Assembly (NCBI RefSeq): GCF_000204055.1
Contig: NW_006768772.1
Location: 477,292 to 541,291, forward strand
DNA length: 64,000 nucleotides
Direction of reading: 5' to 3'
Source: Melampsora larici-populina 98AG31
Lineage: Eukaryota; Basidiomycota; Pucciniomycetes; Pucciniales; Melampsoraceae
Position 1 is the stretch's first letter. Every line of letters starts with the position of its first letter. This document shows positions 10,617 to 23,800 of this stretch, piece after piece. The notes beneath the pieces are model-generated. The model was not told the DNA's origin. It made no database searches and worked only from the letters and a program-made list of their open reading frames with translations. The position numbers and the translations under genes were made by a program.

Positions 10617-12105
10617 GTTGAAATTTTTGCTCGAGAACTTAGGTATCTCTCTTCCATCAAGATCACTTAGATACATATCATCAATTGGTCAATACCATGA
10701 AGTTGAGACTGTCCTCAGGCCTTTTTGTTTTACTGGACTTGGCCAAACACTCAAGTTCAACTTTTCATATCCTTACATTGAGTTCAAAGCATGCACTATT
10801 TCAAGGCAAGATTGATCAAATCAAGTTGCCTATGAGATAATCAGACCCATCTCACCATGGAGAAAATCAGTGAATCAAACTCTTTTTTCAATCACAATGA
10901 TTACCTCAGGGTTGCTATTATTCAAACACAAACCTAAAACCAAGATACCAGAGGTCACATTTTTAGACTTTTGTTTGAATTTCAATTTGATGCCAAATCA
11001 CAACATGACACCCCAATGACAAAGGACTGCTATATTGTGGATGAACATTGAGCTTTAAGGATGTTGATAAGTGAAGTTGCAGATTGAGATGACAGTGATA
11101 GAGAGAACCATCTGGTTCAAATTTTGTTAGAGTTGGACTTTTCATTGAATGAGGTAAGGTAGGTGAGGGTATTGATTTGTCTGCAAGCGATTTGAATTTT
11201 GAATGGATTGTTCTGAATTCTATGGTTGCTTTGATCTCAAGTGTGATCGAATTTGAATTTGATGTCCAAGGCCTTTTGACTGATGCAAGAGTCATACAGT
11301 ACCAATCCTAATCAATATCATATTTCTAGTTTGGATGTTAGATGAATAAGTGATTGCAAACCATTTCATTAAATAATAGAGATGACCCCAGCTGGATAAC
11401 AGAAAATACTTACCTAATCTGGATAAGACAGTGTGTGACAATCATTTGTTTGCTCAACTTGATTTTAGCTCCAAAGATGATTTCTTGCTTGGGGTGGTTA
11501 TACAATCAATTGAATGAGAATTGATATGAATTCAAAATGGATGTAATGATCATGAACAGGACTAAACCAATGAGTTGTTCTCCAGACTTTCCAACATTAT
11601 TAGTAGTGACTCAAGAGCTTTTCAATTCCTTGATATAATTCACTTACTCTTAATTGAGTGACTCATATAGATACTGGTTTGCTTGAGAGAGACTCAATGA
11701 AAAATTCCATTGTGAGGTGTTGAAGTAATTGTCAGCTGGTCTCTTTTAAAATGAGATGGGATGGAACAGATCTATCTACATGACATCAAAGCTTTTCTAC
11801 CCCTCAGGTTCAAACAGTTGTTTGATTGTTTCAGTTGACTCAACATGATGACCAAAAAGGTCAATTCAGATATCCTTGAGATATATATGTCAATGTTGAA
11901 GCGTACTCACTTTATGTGTTCGCAAACGTCACTACTTCGCAGGCGGGGTGTGCCCTGAAAAGCGACCAAGCTGAGACTTGTTTACCTCCCGTTATTCCAC
12001 CGAAGCGGTATCCATCAATAGTAAAACAACGCTTGATACCCTTCCGATCCCTGGGATGTCTGGACATGATTCCCCTTCTCGTCGGTGAATGATTAAAAAG
12101 TTCAC
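10617..12105. other. no gene recognised
   Basis: Frames are short and domain-free on both strands and no terminal repeats were found. A minus-strand frame at 12121-11912 is basic and Gly-rich in places but matches nothing I know. Confidence 0.4.
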
Positions 12106-12196
12106 TTGATTTTATCTTCATTTATCAGAACTCGCTTCACTAATTGGTCTTCAAACTGTAGCATGCGTACCAGCAGAAAAATCGAACAAATCAGGT

Positions 12197-12424
12197 TTGG
12201 ATCGGATGATCGGGTTCCACCTGTTGATTTATACAAAGAAAGAAGTTCTCAAAGGTCAAAAGGATATCACTCGAGTGCATACCCTTGATGTGATTTCAAG
12301 ATGTGTCGTAGTTGATTCCTCACCAATTGAGTTCTTGTCGTCTCAATTGGTGACGACAAATGATCCCAAAGTGCGATTCAAAACTGTCTCCAAGAGCTGG
12401 GACGATGCTTTATCCTCGCATTGA
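12197..12424 (+). pseudogene. possible BAH-domain gene fragment
   Basis: A 75-residue plus-strand frame contains IYTKKEVLKGQKDITRV followed by DVISRCVVV. This is like the middle of a BAH domain (KEVF...DV...I.GKC.V), a chromatin reader module. Coding-like residues continue in other frames to about 12700, broken by stops. Several overlapping minus-strand frames also stay open over 12378-13530, so I cannot choose a strand with certainty. I treat it as a decayed gene remnant. Function is not assigned beyond this resemblance. Confidence 0.25.
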
Positions 12425-14849
12425 ACATATAGGCCAATGGGCCCCAATGGCTTGTCAGTCCATCGAGTGGCAACGATCTGGTCCATGACACCTTTAGCGA
12501 TTCGGCCGAATGCGCAAAATCTTTTGTCTTGCGCGCTGATAGCACGTTGCAGGTCACCAGAAAGTCTGTTGAGGTCACTTTAAACATTTGAATTACCTTC
12601 ATCAGAAGTACACATAGTGCATATAATGGAGCCAAAGACAATGCAAGAGCATCGCCCAAGGATAGCTTGACTGCTGTGAGAGGTGCCATGGGCGTCCGCC
12701 ATCTTATGATTGTACTTTGACACCAACACAACTACGATTACAGTTGCTCCCACAGCGATAAGGGACCAAGGCTAAACTTTTCAACACCAGACATCACACC
12801 GCACCCTAGTATAGGTTGAAGAATCCACTCATACAGACAATAGGATTGTGGTACTCGAGACGGATGCGTAGCCGAGTGCGACATTGACTGACCAAAGGTT
12901 GAGCAACTATGAACTAACATGGCTGCAAACCATAGACAAAAAAACAGGATGTCAGCCTAGCTATTTCTTCCGTGTTCAGCGGTCTTTCTGATGACGAAAA
13001 AGCACAAGTTACCGAACGTGCTGGAGCCTGGAAATAAAATTTTATCCGATGAGAGAGCTTCTGTATGATGAGCAAAAGGCAAGAGGATGTATGAGGACAA
13101 ATATTGACCTGGCGAGGCTCGATGTGTTCTGATTGATCTCCAAGCGGGTTGTGCGCCCCTCTGTGTGACCGTAAACAAAAGGCAAATGGCCAATGATGAG
13201 GTCCTGAAAAACGAAAGAAGAAAAGTAGGAATCGGCACCTGGAGGCCTGAAGTGTTTACTGTTCATCTGAAGGCTTGACAGATCGACCACACATGGCCTC
13301 TGAAGCCTTTGCAGAGCTCAAGTATGATATCGCGGGTCGGATTAGGTAAAGTGTGGAGGATGATAAGCAGATGTATCTATGGGAATTGGTTTGGCACGAT
13401 CAATTCTTGTCAATGATTGCATTTCAGATTGATCGCCGATGAACCTCAAGGAATCTCCGACGGACGTGACGAGCCAAGGTTGGTTCCAGGATTTGTCCCG
13501 GAACTTGGCCTGATGAATGGTGGCAGACATTTGTCAGATCATCACAACCAAACAGACACAATCATGAAATGGAATAGGCTTACACTCATCAGAAACAATG
13601 AACTGTGTAGAAAGGCAACATCCAAGTCAAAGGAACAGTAAAAGGTGAGCAAGTTGGTGGTTTGGTTGATTGATATGGAGACCTGCACCTGACCCATGAT
13701 CCCACCACAATTGATAAGAGACTGATCCCCAAGATATATTGTTGAGAGTTGGTTGACGAGTTCAAACCTGTTGCTCTAGTTGATGGATAGATTGGTGTTT
13801 AGGCTGGTTCGGGAAGATCCGTGCAAAGAATTGTCACAAGAGTTTTGAGAATTGAGTTTGTTATTGTGCAATAGGTGTTAACAGCAGTCTATGTCTATGC
13901 CAGATTTCAAAACAAATGTGTCCTCCACAATTTCATTGGCTAAACACATTATCACACTGTACCTTTCTCCGTTATCTGTTGGTAATAATGTCTGATTGAA
14001 AGTCGGGAATTCAATCACATCAGATGGAGAAGCTTGAAGTACAGGAATTGTGAAGATTCTGCAGATATATGTATGAATTAGGCTCCGAACGGTGTAGAAC
14101 TCCTACGCTGTGTGGCGTAGGCTGAGCCGGAGAGGGGATGAATCACCGCGCAGAAAGAATAACCACGCGGATGAAACTAAGATCATTGTAGACTGCCCTC
14201 ACCCTTGAAATAAAAAGTTCAAAAAAATAAAAAATATCACGGAAGCAATTCTCTAACAATTTTTATAACTTCACAATGATAATCCTTAACAGTATTTTAA
14301 TATTACTAAAAAAAATCTGCAAGAACTGGCGGAGTCCAACAATACACTACCTCACTGTACACACAGAATTAACACAAACCTATGTGAGTTTCGAGTTAGG
14401 CGTAATTTTTTTACTACTTGTAATAATAAAAATAATTGAACAAAAATAAAAAAAACCTAGATAAAATATAAGAGGACAGAGATGAAACTTAAGAAATAAC
14501 CACTTCTAAATCCAATTTTAATCTTTAGCGGAACTACTAAAAAAAAAAATATCTTTAAGGAAAAAACCTGAGACCTATATGGGGTTTGAACCAAGGATCC
14601 AGGCTAGGTCTGTGTAAAGGCCTTTCACGTATTGTGAAATGTAGCAAAAAAAAAAAAAAAAAAACTATCTAATCCTTGACCCAGCTCAGCAACCACGGAT
14701 TCCAATGATTCAATAAACTAAAGAACACCAGCACCCAACTTATTCAATTTTAGGATTAGTTAAGCTTAAAGACAACAGTCAAACAAAGCTCAAGACTTCA
14801 AAACACTTCAAACAAGAACACTTTATTGATTTAATTTGAATTTTCTTAA
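12425..14849. other. no confident gene; scattered short frames and AT-rich sequence
   Basis: Up to about 13640 there are several 60-117-residue frames on the minus strand, some hydrophobic, without a consistent exon chain. From 14200 to 14700 the sequence is very AT-rich with a run of A near 14650. No RNA gene or terminal repeat was supported. Confidence 0.4.
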
Positions 14850-15943
14850 GGGCCCGTTTGGTTGCGATTATTTTACTGCGATTATGCCAATACCACAGTA
14901 AAATAATTGCAACTATTTTTTCACTGTTTGGTAGCCCAAAAACACAGATTATTGTACAACATTATTTGTTCAATAATCTCATAATCTGTATTAATTCTGT
15001 AAACTCTTTTTTGAGTTTATTTCCAATTATCATCGGAATAATTCCGTACGTGATAAGGGTGCTTGTCAAAAATTCACCTCTTTGCCCTTCTTTGCCTTCG
15101 CCTCACCACAGCTCACCACCATGTACATCACCCATGTATCTCACATAACCTCACATCAACTTGATCAAGACTTCTTCAACTTCGACTCTGGTACGTATCA
15201 ACTTCTATCACTGCGTTGATTCTTCAACTTCATCACGTCTTTGATCAACTTATCTTTGATACCATTTCATCTCCGATCAACCTCATCAGTTCTTTGGACA
15301 CACCTATCTCATCTTCGTTCCAACTCATCTCAACTCTCATCTTCTCTCCAATGCTGCTTTTGATTCACCTCATCAAATCTTCAATCACTTCCTCGATTTC
15401 CCCACGTCATTGAGCAGATCCATGAGGGTTATGATTTATTTTGGTTTCAAATCTTACCAGAGCAATTGAAGAGATGTTGAGATGACTTTTGTGATTTGAA
15501 ATCACATGAATCTGGTGATGTATTACATGAGATAAGCCAGCATTGTAGGAAGATGAAATGATGGTAAACATGATCTCAACAATACACAATGTGTGATGAG
15601 ACTATAACAAGAGACTTGTGCGAGACGAAGTGACCAAGTGACAATCAAGCATGCTTTTGACCAACAAAGCAGTGATTATCTCTTGAGGAGAGTGCATTGC
15701 ATGATCTTGATTCTCTGAGCACTGGGTTTTGGTTGTCTCACCAAAACCGTTGTTGCACCATTTCCTCTTGAATCGATTTTGTGATGGTAGTTCTGAGCTA
15801 CCAAACGATTATTTTTAAAAACCACCCATTACCTCTCAACTCACGATTAATTGTGAGTTGAGACTTTTACGGTAGTTTCAGGTCCATTAATGCAGTACGC
15901 TTTTACTGTAGTATGTGATAATCTCGGGCAACCAAACGGGCCC
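14850..15943. mobile_element. non-autonomous PIF/Harbinger element, 1094 bp
   Basis: The ends are GGGCCCGTTTGGTTGC and its exact complement. They are flanked by the 3-bp duplication TAA (14847-14849 and 15944-15946). TWA duplications and GGGCC-type termini are typical of PIF/Harbinger (Tourist-like) elements. The subterminal regions share further inverted similarity (TTTTACTG...CAGTAAAA). No transposase is encoded. Its termini differ from those of the autonomous Harbinger element at 43.6 kb, so that element is not its obvious source. Confidence 0.82.
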
Positions 15944-15946
15944 TAA

Positions 15947-18032
15947 AAGAAAAAAACACTCTCGATAATTTGCTAACGCTTTTAAAATCAATCACTCAGA
16001 GACTTCTAATTCTTAAAACAACGATTTGTTTCTTTCTTTCTAGATGAATCAAAAAAAAGAAAAAAAACTTCCCCCCCCTCGAACGAACAAACGCGAACAC
16101 CCCCCCCTTTTACTTCATTTCCTTGATCCCACCTCTTTACTTCGATCGAGCTCAACCCTGCTCAAATCTCGTCAAGCCTTTCTCATTCGATTTTCAATTA
16201 AGTTCACATTTAATTCAAGTGAGTATCTCATTCTTCTTGCTCATCCTTTTTCTTATCACTAACTATCTCTTGATTCCTTCCTTTCCACGCCTGAGTACTG
16301 CTTCTATCTTGATCACCTCACTTCCACTTACTCCCCACCTCGTCTTGATCTTCACACCATTGATTTAAAATGTAAGTTCAGTTTCTCTTCTCTTCTTCTA
16401 CTATCTCATCCTTGAATCATCACTTTGCTTAAATCTCCATTTCAATTTCAATTAGGACCCTTGTTTGACTTTCAACTTCAACCACTCTAGAACACCATCT
16501 ATCCACCTCGATCTTGAGTGTACTAATTTCCATCTCCACTATACCAACTTAATTTTGATCTCAACTTGTTTCAACATCAATTACTAAATCACGCAATCTT
16601 CCTAATTTAGATTTTCTTGGCTGTGAATATCTCGTAAGTTTGTTCCTTCATTTATTCTTCTTGATTTGAATTGATCTGATTCTTTTAGATCCCCTCAATC
16701 GTCCTTCTAGGTACCCATCAATTTCGATTTCGCTGCCATCTCTAATCCCTCTCAATCTCGATCTTCATTTCTATCTCTCTCTCACAAATTCGACTTTAAC
16801 CTTGTACTGTAAGTTATTCTCTCAATCTTGTTTCTTCTTTTAGAGTTTTACTGACGCTTATCTATTTTGATTTATATATTTTCTATCTCGAACACACTTT
16901 CTAGAAATTGATCGATCGATCTGCATCTCCCAGCTGTATCCTCCCCTTTTATCTTGATCTTCTCGGTCCACTCGTGGTTCAGTTAGCGGTACGTGCTTTT
17001 TTTTATATATATTACTTTTGTTTTCTGTTATAAAATACTGATACTAATTGCTTCTTGTCACCTCCTCGTGCTCGACTGCTTCAGTATTCCCCTATTCAAT
17101 GTTTAGCTTTGTTTTATTCTTCTCACCTCCTTTGTCCATCTTAAAACTCTTCTCCACTTTCCCTCGATTCTGAATGCGTGATAGTACTGGGGTACTTTTC
17201 TTTATTTTAATATGATTGTTTATGCTATTATGTTATTTTACTGTCCACTTTCTCAATTTATCTCGACTAACTTTATGATCAACTCCACCTAGTAATTTAT
17301 GTAGTATGTAGTTATTATTTAACCACCTATATAAAATTTGTGATCTTTCTAAATGAATATACAACTTTATATTTGAATGTGACCATGATAATTAGAGTCA
17401 TCCATGTGAGAAAAAAGTATGCCTTGAGTTGTATAAAAAAGAGAGCAAAAAAAGATGGATTTTGCTCTCCACAACGGATCCTTGATGTGCACTGATTTCT
17501 GGAAAATGATATAGAATATGTAATTGAGGAAAAATCTAGTGTTAAGAGTACAGAGAGATGACACATGTCATTTCCGCTTTGCCAACGGCCAAAGTGTTTT
17601 CATATTCCAAGACTTGTAGCGTACCCTGAGCTCTTCTGTGATAAATTTCTTAGTTTTGGGACATACCAAAGCTCCGCAATTTTGAAGATGAGATTGAGGA
17701 TATCAGCTGGGTGAAACGTGCCAACAACTGAGGAGGAAGAAATAATGAGCTTGACTTACGGAGCAGCCTGAATTCCGTTGCCTCCTGCCAATAATTGTTG
17801 TTTGAGTGTGCCATTGTGTGCCATCCAAAGTAATATTGATTGTTTTCCGAAAGGTTGGGGTGGGGAGATATGAGACATCGGGTAGATGCTTGCGTTTGAA
17901 ATGTTTTAATATGGTGAATGCAAATTGATTCACAGCTATTCACAGTGTAGAAGGTTTCTGACCATGGACAAAACTCAAAAATTGCACTATTGGTGGATTT
18001 TGTTGAGTTTTGTAAGCAAAGTGCCTTTGGGA
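15947..18032. other. pyrimidine-rich region, no gene recognised
   Basis: From 16000 to 17300 the plus strand is strongly C/T-rich, with C runs at 16070-16110. It looks like low-complexity or old intron or UTR material. Open frames are compositional. From 17300 to 18030 no exon series could be supported. Confidence 0.4.
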
Positions 18033-18434
18033 TTAAATGTAATGATTGATTGGTATATCATAGGTATTGTTGATTGCACACTTCGCTTCCAATTTCGTCC
18101 TTCCGAGAGTATAGTATTGGAGTATAAAGGGATAAGCTTGTTCTTTTTGTTCAGCAGTCAATGGTATAGACGGATTCGTAAGCTCAAAGTACTGGAGAAC
18201 ACGCTGCAAGGTTCGCAAAGGAGCGTGAATGTGGTGTTTGTTAAGAAGACTGTCTATCATTGTAGCCTGTGATAGATGCTCTTTGCAGTACCTGGTAAGG
18301 ATGGGCTCAAGTACCTCATCACAAACATCATTGATGTGTGTCATGATTTGATGTCTTTTTGAGAGAACAGATGATTCCGAGTGGGTGGTGAGTTTAGATT
18401 CAGGAGCTTGAGTGTAGAGAGATTGGCAGTGCAA
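18033..18434 (-). CDS. possible helix-turn-helix transposase/integrase N-terminal fragment
   Basis: A 133-residue minus-strand frame, start ATG at 18434. It has a helical stretch (ILTRYCKEHLSQATMIDSLL), then LRTLQRVLQYFELT, which resembles an arm-type HTH, then FILQYYTLGRTKLEAKC. This arrangement recalls the DNA-binding head of fungal DDE integrases or transposases. No catalytic core follows downstream, so if the resemblance is right it is a remnant. I do not recognise the family with certainty. Confidence 0.3.
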   Translation of the reverse strand: MHCQSLYTQAPESKLTTHSESSVLSKRHQIMTHINDVCDEVLEPILTRYCKEHLSQATMIDSLLNKHHIHAPLRTLQRVLQYFELTNPSIPLTAEQKEQAYPFILQYYTLGRTKLEAKCAINNTYDIPINHYI

Positions 18435-19154
18435 TTGTAGGTAGAGTTCAAAATAAATATGGTTGTTGATGTGACGGAAAGATCAAAAATCAAGTTTTGA
18501 GAGTCGAAATTCAAAACTGAAAATTGAAAATTGAAAATTAAAAACAGGTGGCGGGGCCTCCTGTCTTGGCTTCTGTACTTACCTGTTTACCAAATGTTCC
18601 CAAAAAACGGAGTGTTATGCAATTTTACATATACACACACAATGAGAAAGTTTCTCACCGTAAGAGTCGCATTAAATTATTAATGCAACTTTTTTTCACC
18701 AAAGTGGGTGTACTGTATCAAAACATTGTGATTATAAACAGGCATACAGAATTGCCCCTATTTTGGCAAATTGGGAACATTTTGTTCTTGCATATACATC
18801 CTATGATATCTGACTCCGAGTCAATAAATTTGCAAGATTTGAAATGTAAGAACTTACTTTCAAAGCAAATATAGTGACATTAGAAGAGAATATCAGTTAT
18901 ACAAGTCCAAGAAAGGCAAGAAAGTAATCCTTTCAAAGCATCTCAGCACCTAACAAATCAAAATCTTAATCTGGTGACTTTGTGTGGGCACCAAATGTCA
19001 TAGTGCTTGTAGTGCAATATTTTTGTGCCTGAACTATGATGTTGCCTTATAATCTTGTTGTAGGAATAAATTGGGAAAGCCCCTTTTCTATAACATCTCT
19101 TGTTTACCAAACTCAGGAGTTTAGGAAATTTTCTGGAATTTTGTGAATAAAAAT
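18435..19154. other. no gene recognised
   Basis: AT-rich spacer with a short run of GAAAATT units at 18515-18540 and no convincing coding sequence. Confidence 0.4.
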
Positions 19155-19915
19155 AGGCTGTTGCTATTTGCTGCACCAACACAAACCATATAGGCACACA
19201 AAAAACTGCACCTACATACATGTTTCTCATGCTTTTACGCCTACATTGCGCATGTAGGTGCAGAAATAATCGAGGATACACCTACATCCTCTGTAGGCGT
19301 ACTGAAATGACACCTACATTTGAAATTCTGAATGTAGGCGTCAGTTCAGGTCAGTTACCTATGCCTACATTCAAAATCTGACATGTAGGCCTAGCTTTCT
19401 TACACCTACATTTAAAATTTCTAACGTAGGTGTAGTGTTCATATGCCTACAGAGATGAAATCAGAATATTGGAGAATGGGCTTCCTGTCCTCCAATATCC
19501 TCTTTGCATCTTGAAATGGGCTTCCTGTCCTCCAATATCCTCATTGCAGCTTGAAATTGTTTTCCTGTCCTCCAATATCCTCATTACAGCTCAAAATGGT
19601 TGTCCTGTCCTCCAATATCCTTATTTCATCTCTGTAGGCATATGACCACTACACCTACATTTGCAATTTGAAATGTAGGTGTAAGAAAGCCAGGTCTACA
19701 GGTCACATTTCAAATGTAGGTGTAGGGAACTGACGCCTACATTCAGAATTTCAAATGTAGGCGCATCTACAGAGGATGTAGGTGTATCCTCAATTATTTC
19801 TGCGCCTATATCCTCAATGTAGGCGTAAAAGCGTGGGAAAAATCCATGTAGGCATAGGAAAACCCTACGCCTATGTATGTACATGGAGCGCGTTGGTGCG
19901 GCAAATAGCAAGGGC
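19155..19915. mobile_element. foldback element with ~290-bp imperfect arms
   Basis: Sequence from about 19160 to 19477 is the imperfect reverse complement of about 19621 to 19912. Both arms are built from many short ACACCTACATT...AATGTAGG palindromes. The arms would fold into a long cruciform or a long hairpin RNA. The outer ends pair as TTGCTATTTGCTGCACCAAC with GTTGGTGCGGCAAATAGCAA. The centre is a 40-bp minisatellite. No protein is encoded. The exact ends and target duplication are uncertain. The right end lies 17 bp before the TA at the left end of Tc1/mariner element A. Confidence 0.72.
19481..19620 (+). repeat. 40-bp minisatellite in the loop of the foldback element
   Basis: The core CCTGTCCTCCAATATCC recurs with an exact 40-bp period, the units starting at 19481, 19521, 19561 and 19601. 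Units differ at a few bases. The sequence GGATATTGGAG, or a close variant, in the flanking arm is the complement of part of the unit. Confidence 0.85.
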
Positions 19916-20253
19916 CTGGAAATAATTTTCTACAGTTGTTCCCAGATATCTTGGAAATTTTCCAAATTTCTGAAAAACTAAAGTGGCCAACCAGGTCTGT
20001 GCGCTCTGTAAGTAGCAAAGAGAGGATGTCAGACTCTACATATGACATGGAGTTTGATTTAGCTTGGCTTTGGACAACTTTCTCAAGCAGAACTTTTGAT
20101 ATGGGATTCAATATTGACTTCTTTCCCTCATAGGGGACCCCGTTTTCCTAACTGTTTATTGCGCTTTCCTCCCCATGCAATTCAACTAGCCTCAACCATC
20201 AGATACCAGCTTCCAACCGCAAGAAATTCAGCAAAATCACCCAGTTTATGGTC

Positions 20254-20880
20254 ATGAATCCATTGTTTCCTTTACACCCTCTCACACCCCAAGCGACAAA
20301 TAGTGCAGGCTTGTTGAACAGCAACAAGTCTGCACAGTTTCCACCAAGACACATTGAAGGCCAATGTGCTCACCAATGGTGAGTATTTTTCCGTCTTTGT
20401 CCCTATGACTCTGGTTACTTCTTACTGACTAAATTGAATGATCAGGGAGAGTCCCCAAAACCTGGGCCATATGGTCTTTTATCATCAGGCCAGCCGGTGC
20501 AAATACAAGAGAATTTGTGGGTTCCCTCCAGCCCCTCCTAATATTACAAACACGATTGGACAACCTTACTTTAGTCATAGACCTGGATGAACTTGAACAC
20601 ATCCGGACGTATGCCACCATGAACAAATACATGGCTTTTGCGGGTGTCCGTGGCCCCAAGATTGACACAGCTGTGAAGTTACTATCAGAACATGATATAG
20701 AACAATTTTATGCATTTCTTTACCCTGAATAGACCGGCTTGAAGGACCTTATCGAATTGGGCATCACACGTGGGACTGCCATGAGGCTCATGAACTCGGC
20801 ACACTGATTTTATTGACACCTGATTAACGATGAAATCAATAATCTGAAAGAATGTTTCACTTCTAGCATGGAGCTGTAGG
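20254..20880 (+). pseudogene. decayed copy of the Tc1/mariner accessory gene
   Basis: Exon 1 (20254-20378) contains PPRHIEGQCAHQW. A GTGAGT intron leads to an exon from 20446 with VFYHQASRC and PPAPPN. Both match the start of the intact gene in element B. After PYFSHRPG a large internal deletion joins to the C-terminal part (HIRTYATMNKYMAFAGV ... TGLKDL ... RGTAMRLMNSA), which carries several stop codons. Most of exon 2 and all of exons 3-4 are missing. It is therefore non-functional. Confidence 0.83.
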
Positions 20881-23800
20881 CATCAATGGGTGCATCCGAT
20901 TTAGGCCACGTTCACTTACTCAAATCAAATAGTCCTTGTTTTAGCTCAGAGCGTTATCAAACGCGAATCCAAAGAAATGATGTCCTCTGGATTATTTGTA
21001 ATGCACTTTTGAAAAACTTGTGTTATACATACATACATGATTGTCTTGTTTCTTGATATTGCCCCCTTTTTCTTGTTTGTCTTCTTGCTGACCAATCAAT
21101 TAGTTTCTTGTCTCTTTGCTACAATGCTGGTTGTTATCTTGTCGTTTGTCTTACCCACTGCAACTCTGCTCCATATGTTAGAGTGAAAATGTTTATATAT
21201 ATACACGCAACACAATTGAAAACAAATGGGCATCTTCTATAACTCTTGCCAAAGAAGTGTTATAGAAAGTTTCAAATTTCTATAACACCTTTTGGGTTAA
21301 TCTTTGCCAAATATTTGCAAAGTTGAATAAGTCAACTTGTGAAATATTAATGTTGGGGCATTTGTAATGAGTCAATCTGGTGCAGAACGCCAATTCAATA
21401 TCAATTAATGATATTATTTGGTTTATATGATTTTAAATCTTGTAAAGTACGAAAATGCCTACTCAAAGATTGAATTTTTTGTTTATATGCAATTTCATCT
21501 CAGTACAAAATGACCATGAGGAAATTTGACCGCAAGGTTGAATTCTCCCTTCTTCGATCAAGTTGAAACTCCCAAATATGACTCACAAAAGTTGCATATC
21601 TTGAAAGAGTCCATGTTGAAAATCACAAGACCAACTTAAAGTTATTCCATTTCTTTATCAAAATTAACCAAACAATTCATTTATGATTATCCAAGATAAA
21701 ATATAGATTGATTCCACCAAATATAATTTTTGTGATGTTTTTTTATGTTAATCAAAAATCAAAGAAAACATTTTAACTGAAACCAAATCTGTATCCGCCA
21801 TTTTACAATGACAAATTCTTTATAATTTTTAAAAATAAACAGATTTTATAAAAATGGAAAAAGATAGAGGTTTAAATATTTGAAATCAAAGGATCACACA
21901 TGTATAAAATACTTATCTTAAAAGTTAATTTTCAATTTAACAAGGGAAACAAATGGGGTTTTCATTTAATAAAAGGACTAGCCCTAATCAGCGGCGGGAG
22001 CCGCATGAATGAATCATGTTTGCTAATTCAGCAGATTGTCACCATTCTCTTATGAGCATTTATTTGATCCACCACCCACCCTGGGACCTTTCCTTATATA
22101 ATAATATGTATAAGGAAAACCGTTTTACTTACAAAACCAAAAAGACACCCTACATAATTGGAATTCACATAATTGATAAACTCTTCCAAACTTCACAAAA
22201 AAAGCCCAATGATCATACATAGAAATCAAGCTGTTTTTTTGAATCATCTCCAACACTCAGGTCTTCTTCTTAAAGCAGCACAAACCTTATCTTTACTCAT
22301 ACCATCACATCAATCCCAAACTCTATGTTCATAATTTTGTAATCCTTGATTTTCTTGTCATCAAAACAGACTTCACAAACTTTAATAATAATATTACATT
22401 TCCTTTCACCTTGATTATTTGAGCTACTTCCTGGAGAGAAAGAATTCAATAGCATTAAATGATCTTCTCCAACAGATCTCACAAATGTTTAAGTTTTATT
22501 TTATCGTATTAATCCAACTATTTTCAACATCAAAATTTGACTGATGACCTCCATCTAAAGTTAAAGAAGCAAATCCCATCCTGTTTAAAATAGGTCTCTT
22601 CAAAATTAAATTACAACAAACATGATTTTTGACTTTTCTCTTCTTTTATGAATCGATATACTTATTGAATTAATTGAATGAGTCCAGATTGTGAATGGTC
22701 CAAATAATTTGGGTGATAAGTTTGATTCTGTGAACTTTCTTGTTCTTCTTTGGTGGTAGTACTGGGTTCTAAATCCCATTGGCTAGAAATCAAACAAAAC
22801 AACAAAACAAACAAAACAAAAATTTGCAATTAATGGTTCAAATATCTTCATCCATTTCAAAAATTGAGGAAATAGAATTCATTTTTCAGAACTTACTTTG
22901 AAAAATATGATTCAAGTTCTAGTGAAAGAACTCTGATTGAACCTATAGTCACACTTTCACATATTTTTAAACAACAATCAAATCTCTCAATAAGTTGTTC
23001 AAAAATTGATTCAGAACTTTTACTTGAACCAATTTCTTTGACTATTTTATTCATTCTCCAGAAACTTCTAGATTTTTTTACTTCAATTTCATCAAATAAT
23101 TAAACATAAAACGAAGCCAAAAAAGAATCAACATCAAAATCAATTAAATTTGAGTTCGATGAATGTAAGAAAGAATGACTTACAAAACCATCATTCCGAT
23201 GTTTAAATACACTTGACACTTCACAACTAACAAAAACCTTAACTTATTTCAAAACTGCAACTTGACCAATCCCCATGTTACTTTCATTTCCTTCAACTTG
23301 TACTGATACTGAAGATCTGATTTATCCAATCGATCCGTATGATTCAGGCACATTCAAAACTCCCAAATATTTCAAATTATAGTCTTGAATTAATTTTGAA
23401 TTGGTCGAAACCCTCTGTCTTTAATAGATATATCAAATTCAATTGATCTCTAAATCACATGCGCTAAGATTGGTTTAATTTCTAATATATATGGTATATC
23501 TTGTTTTGATTTCTTTTTGATCATTTCAATTAAGAAACTTGAAGACCCAGTCTGAGAGGAAAAAAACTCCTGAATTCAGTTTAACTCTTCTTGTTGTGGT
23601 AGATTTGTGTTGTTGAACTTACCATTGCATCTAAATGGTTATATCCATTGATATTCATTAGGTTTTGGGCTTTTTGTACAAAACTTTCGTGTTCTTTTAT
23701 TCAATCAAGTATCTGATCAAAGTACTGTTCGGGCTATCCAAAACAACCGAACTGAGCAATGAGTTAAGTGAATGAAACCTAGAACCAATTCAAAAGGTTG

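Noticed and set aside
12378..13530. Possible multi-exon membrane-protein gene on the minus strand
   Set aside because: Three frames stay open in turn but no exon chain with matching phases and plausible splice sites could be built.
19155..19915. CRISPR-like array (regular spacing of repeats)
   Set aside because: The host is eukaryotic, the repeats are inverted palindromes with a 40-bp minisatellite, and there are no unique spacers.
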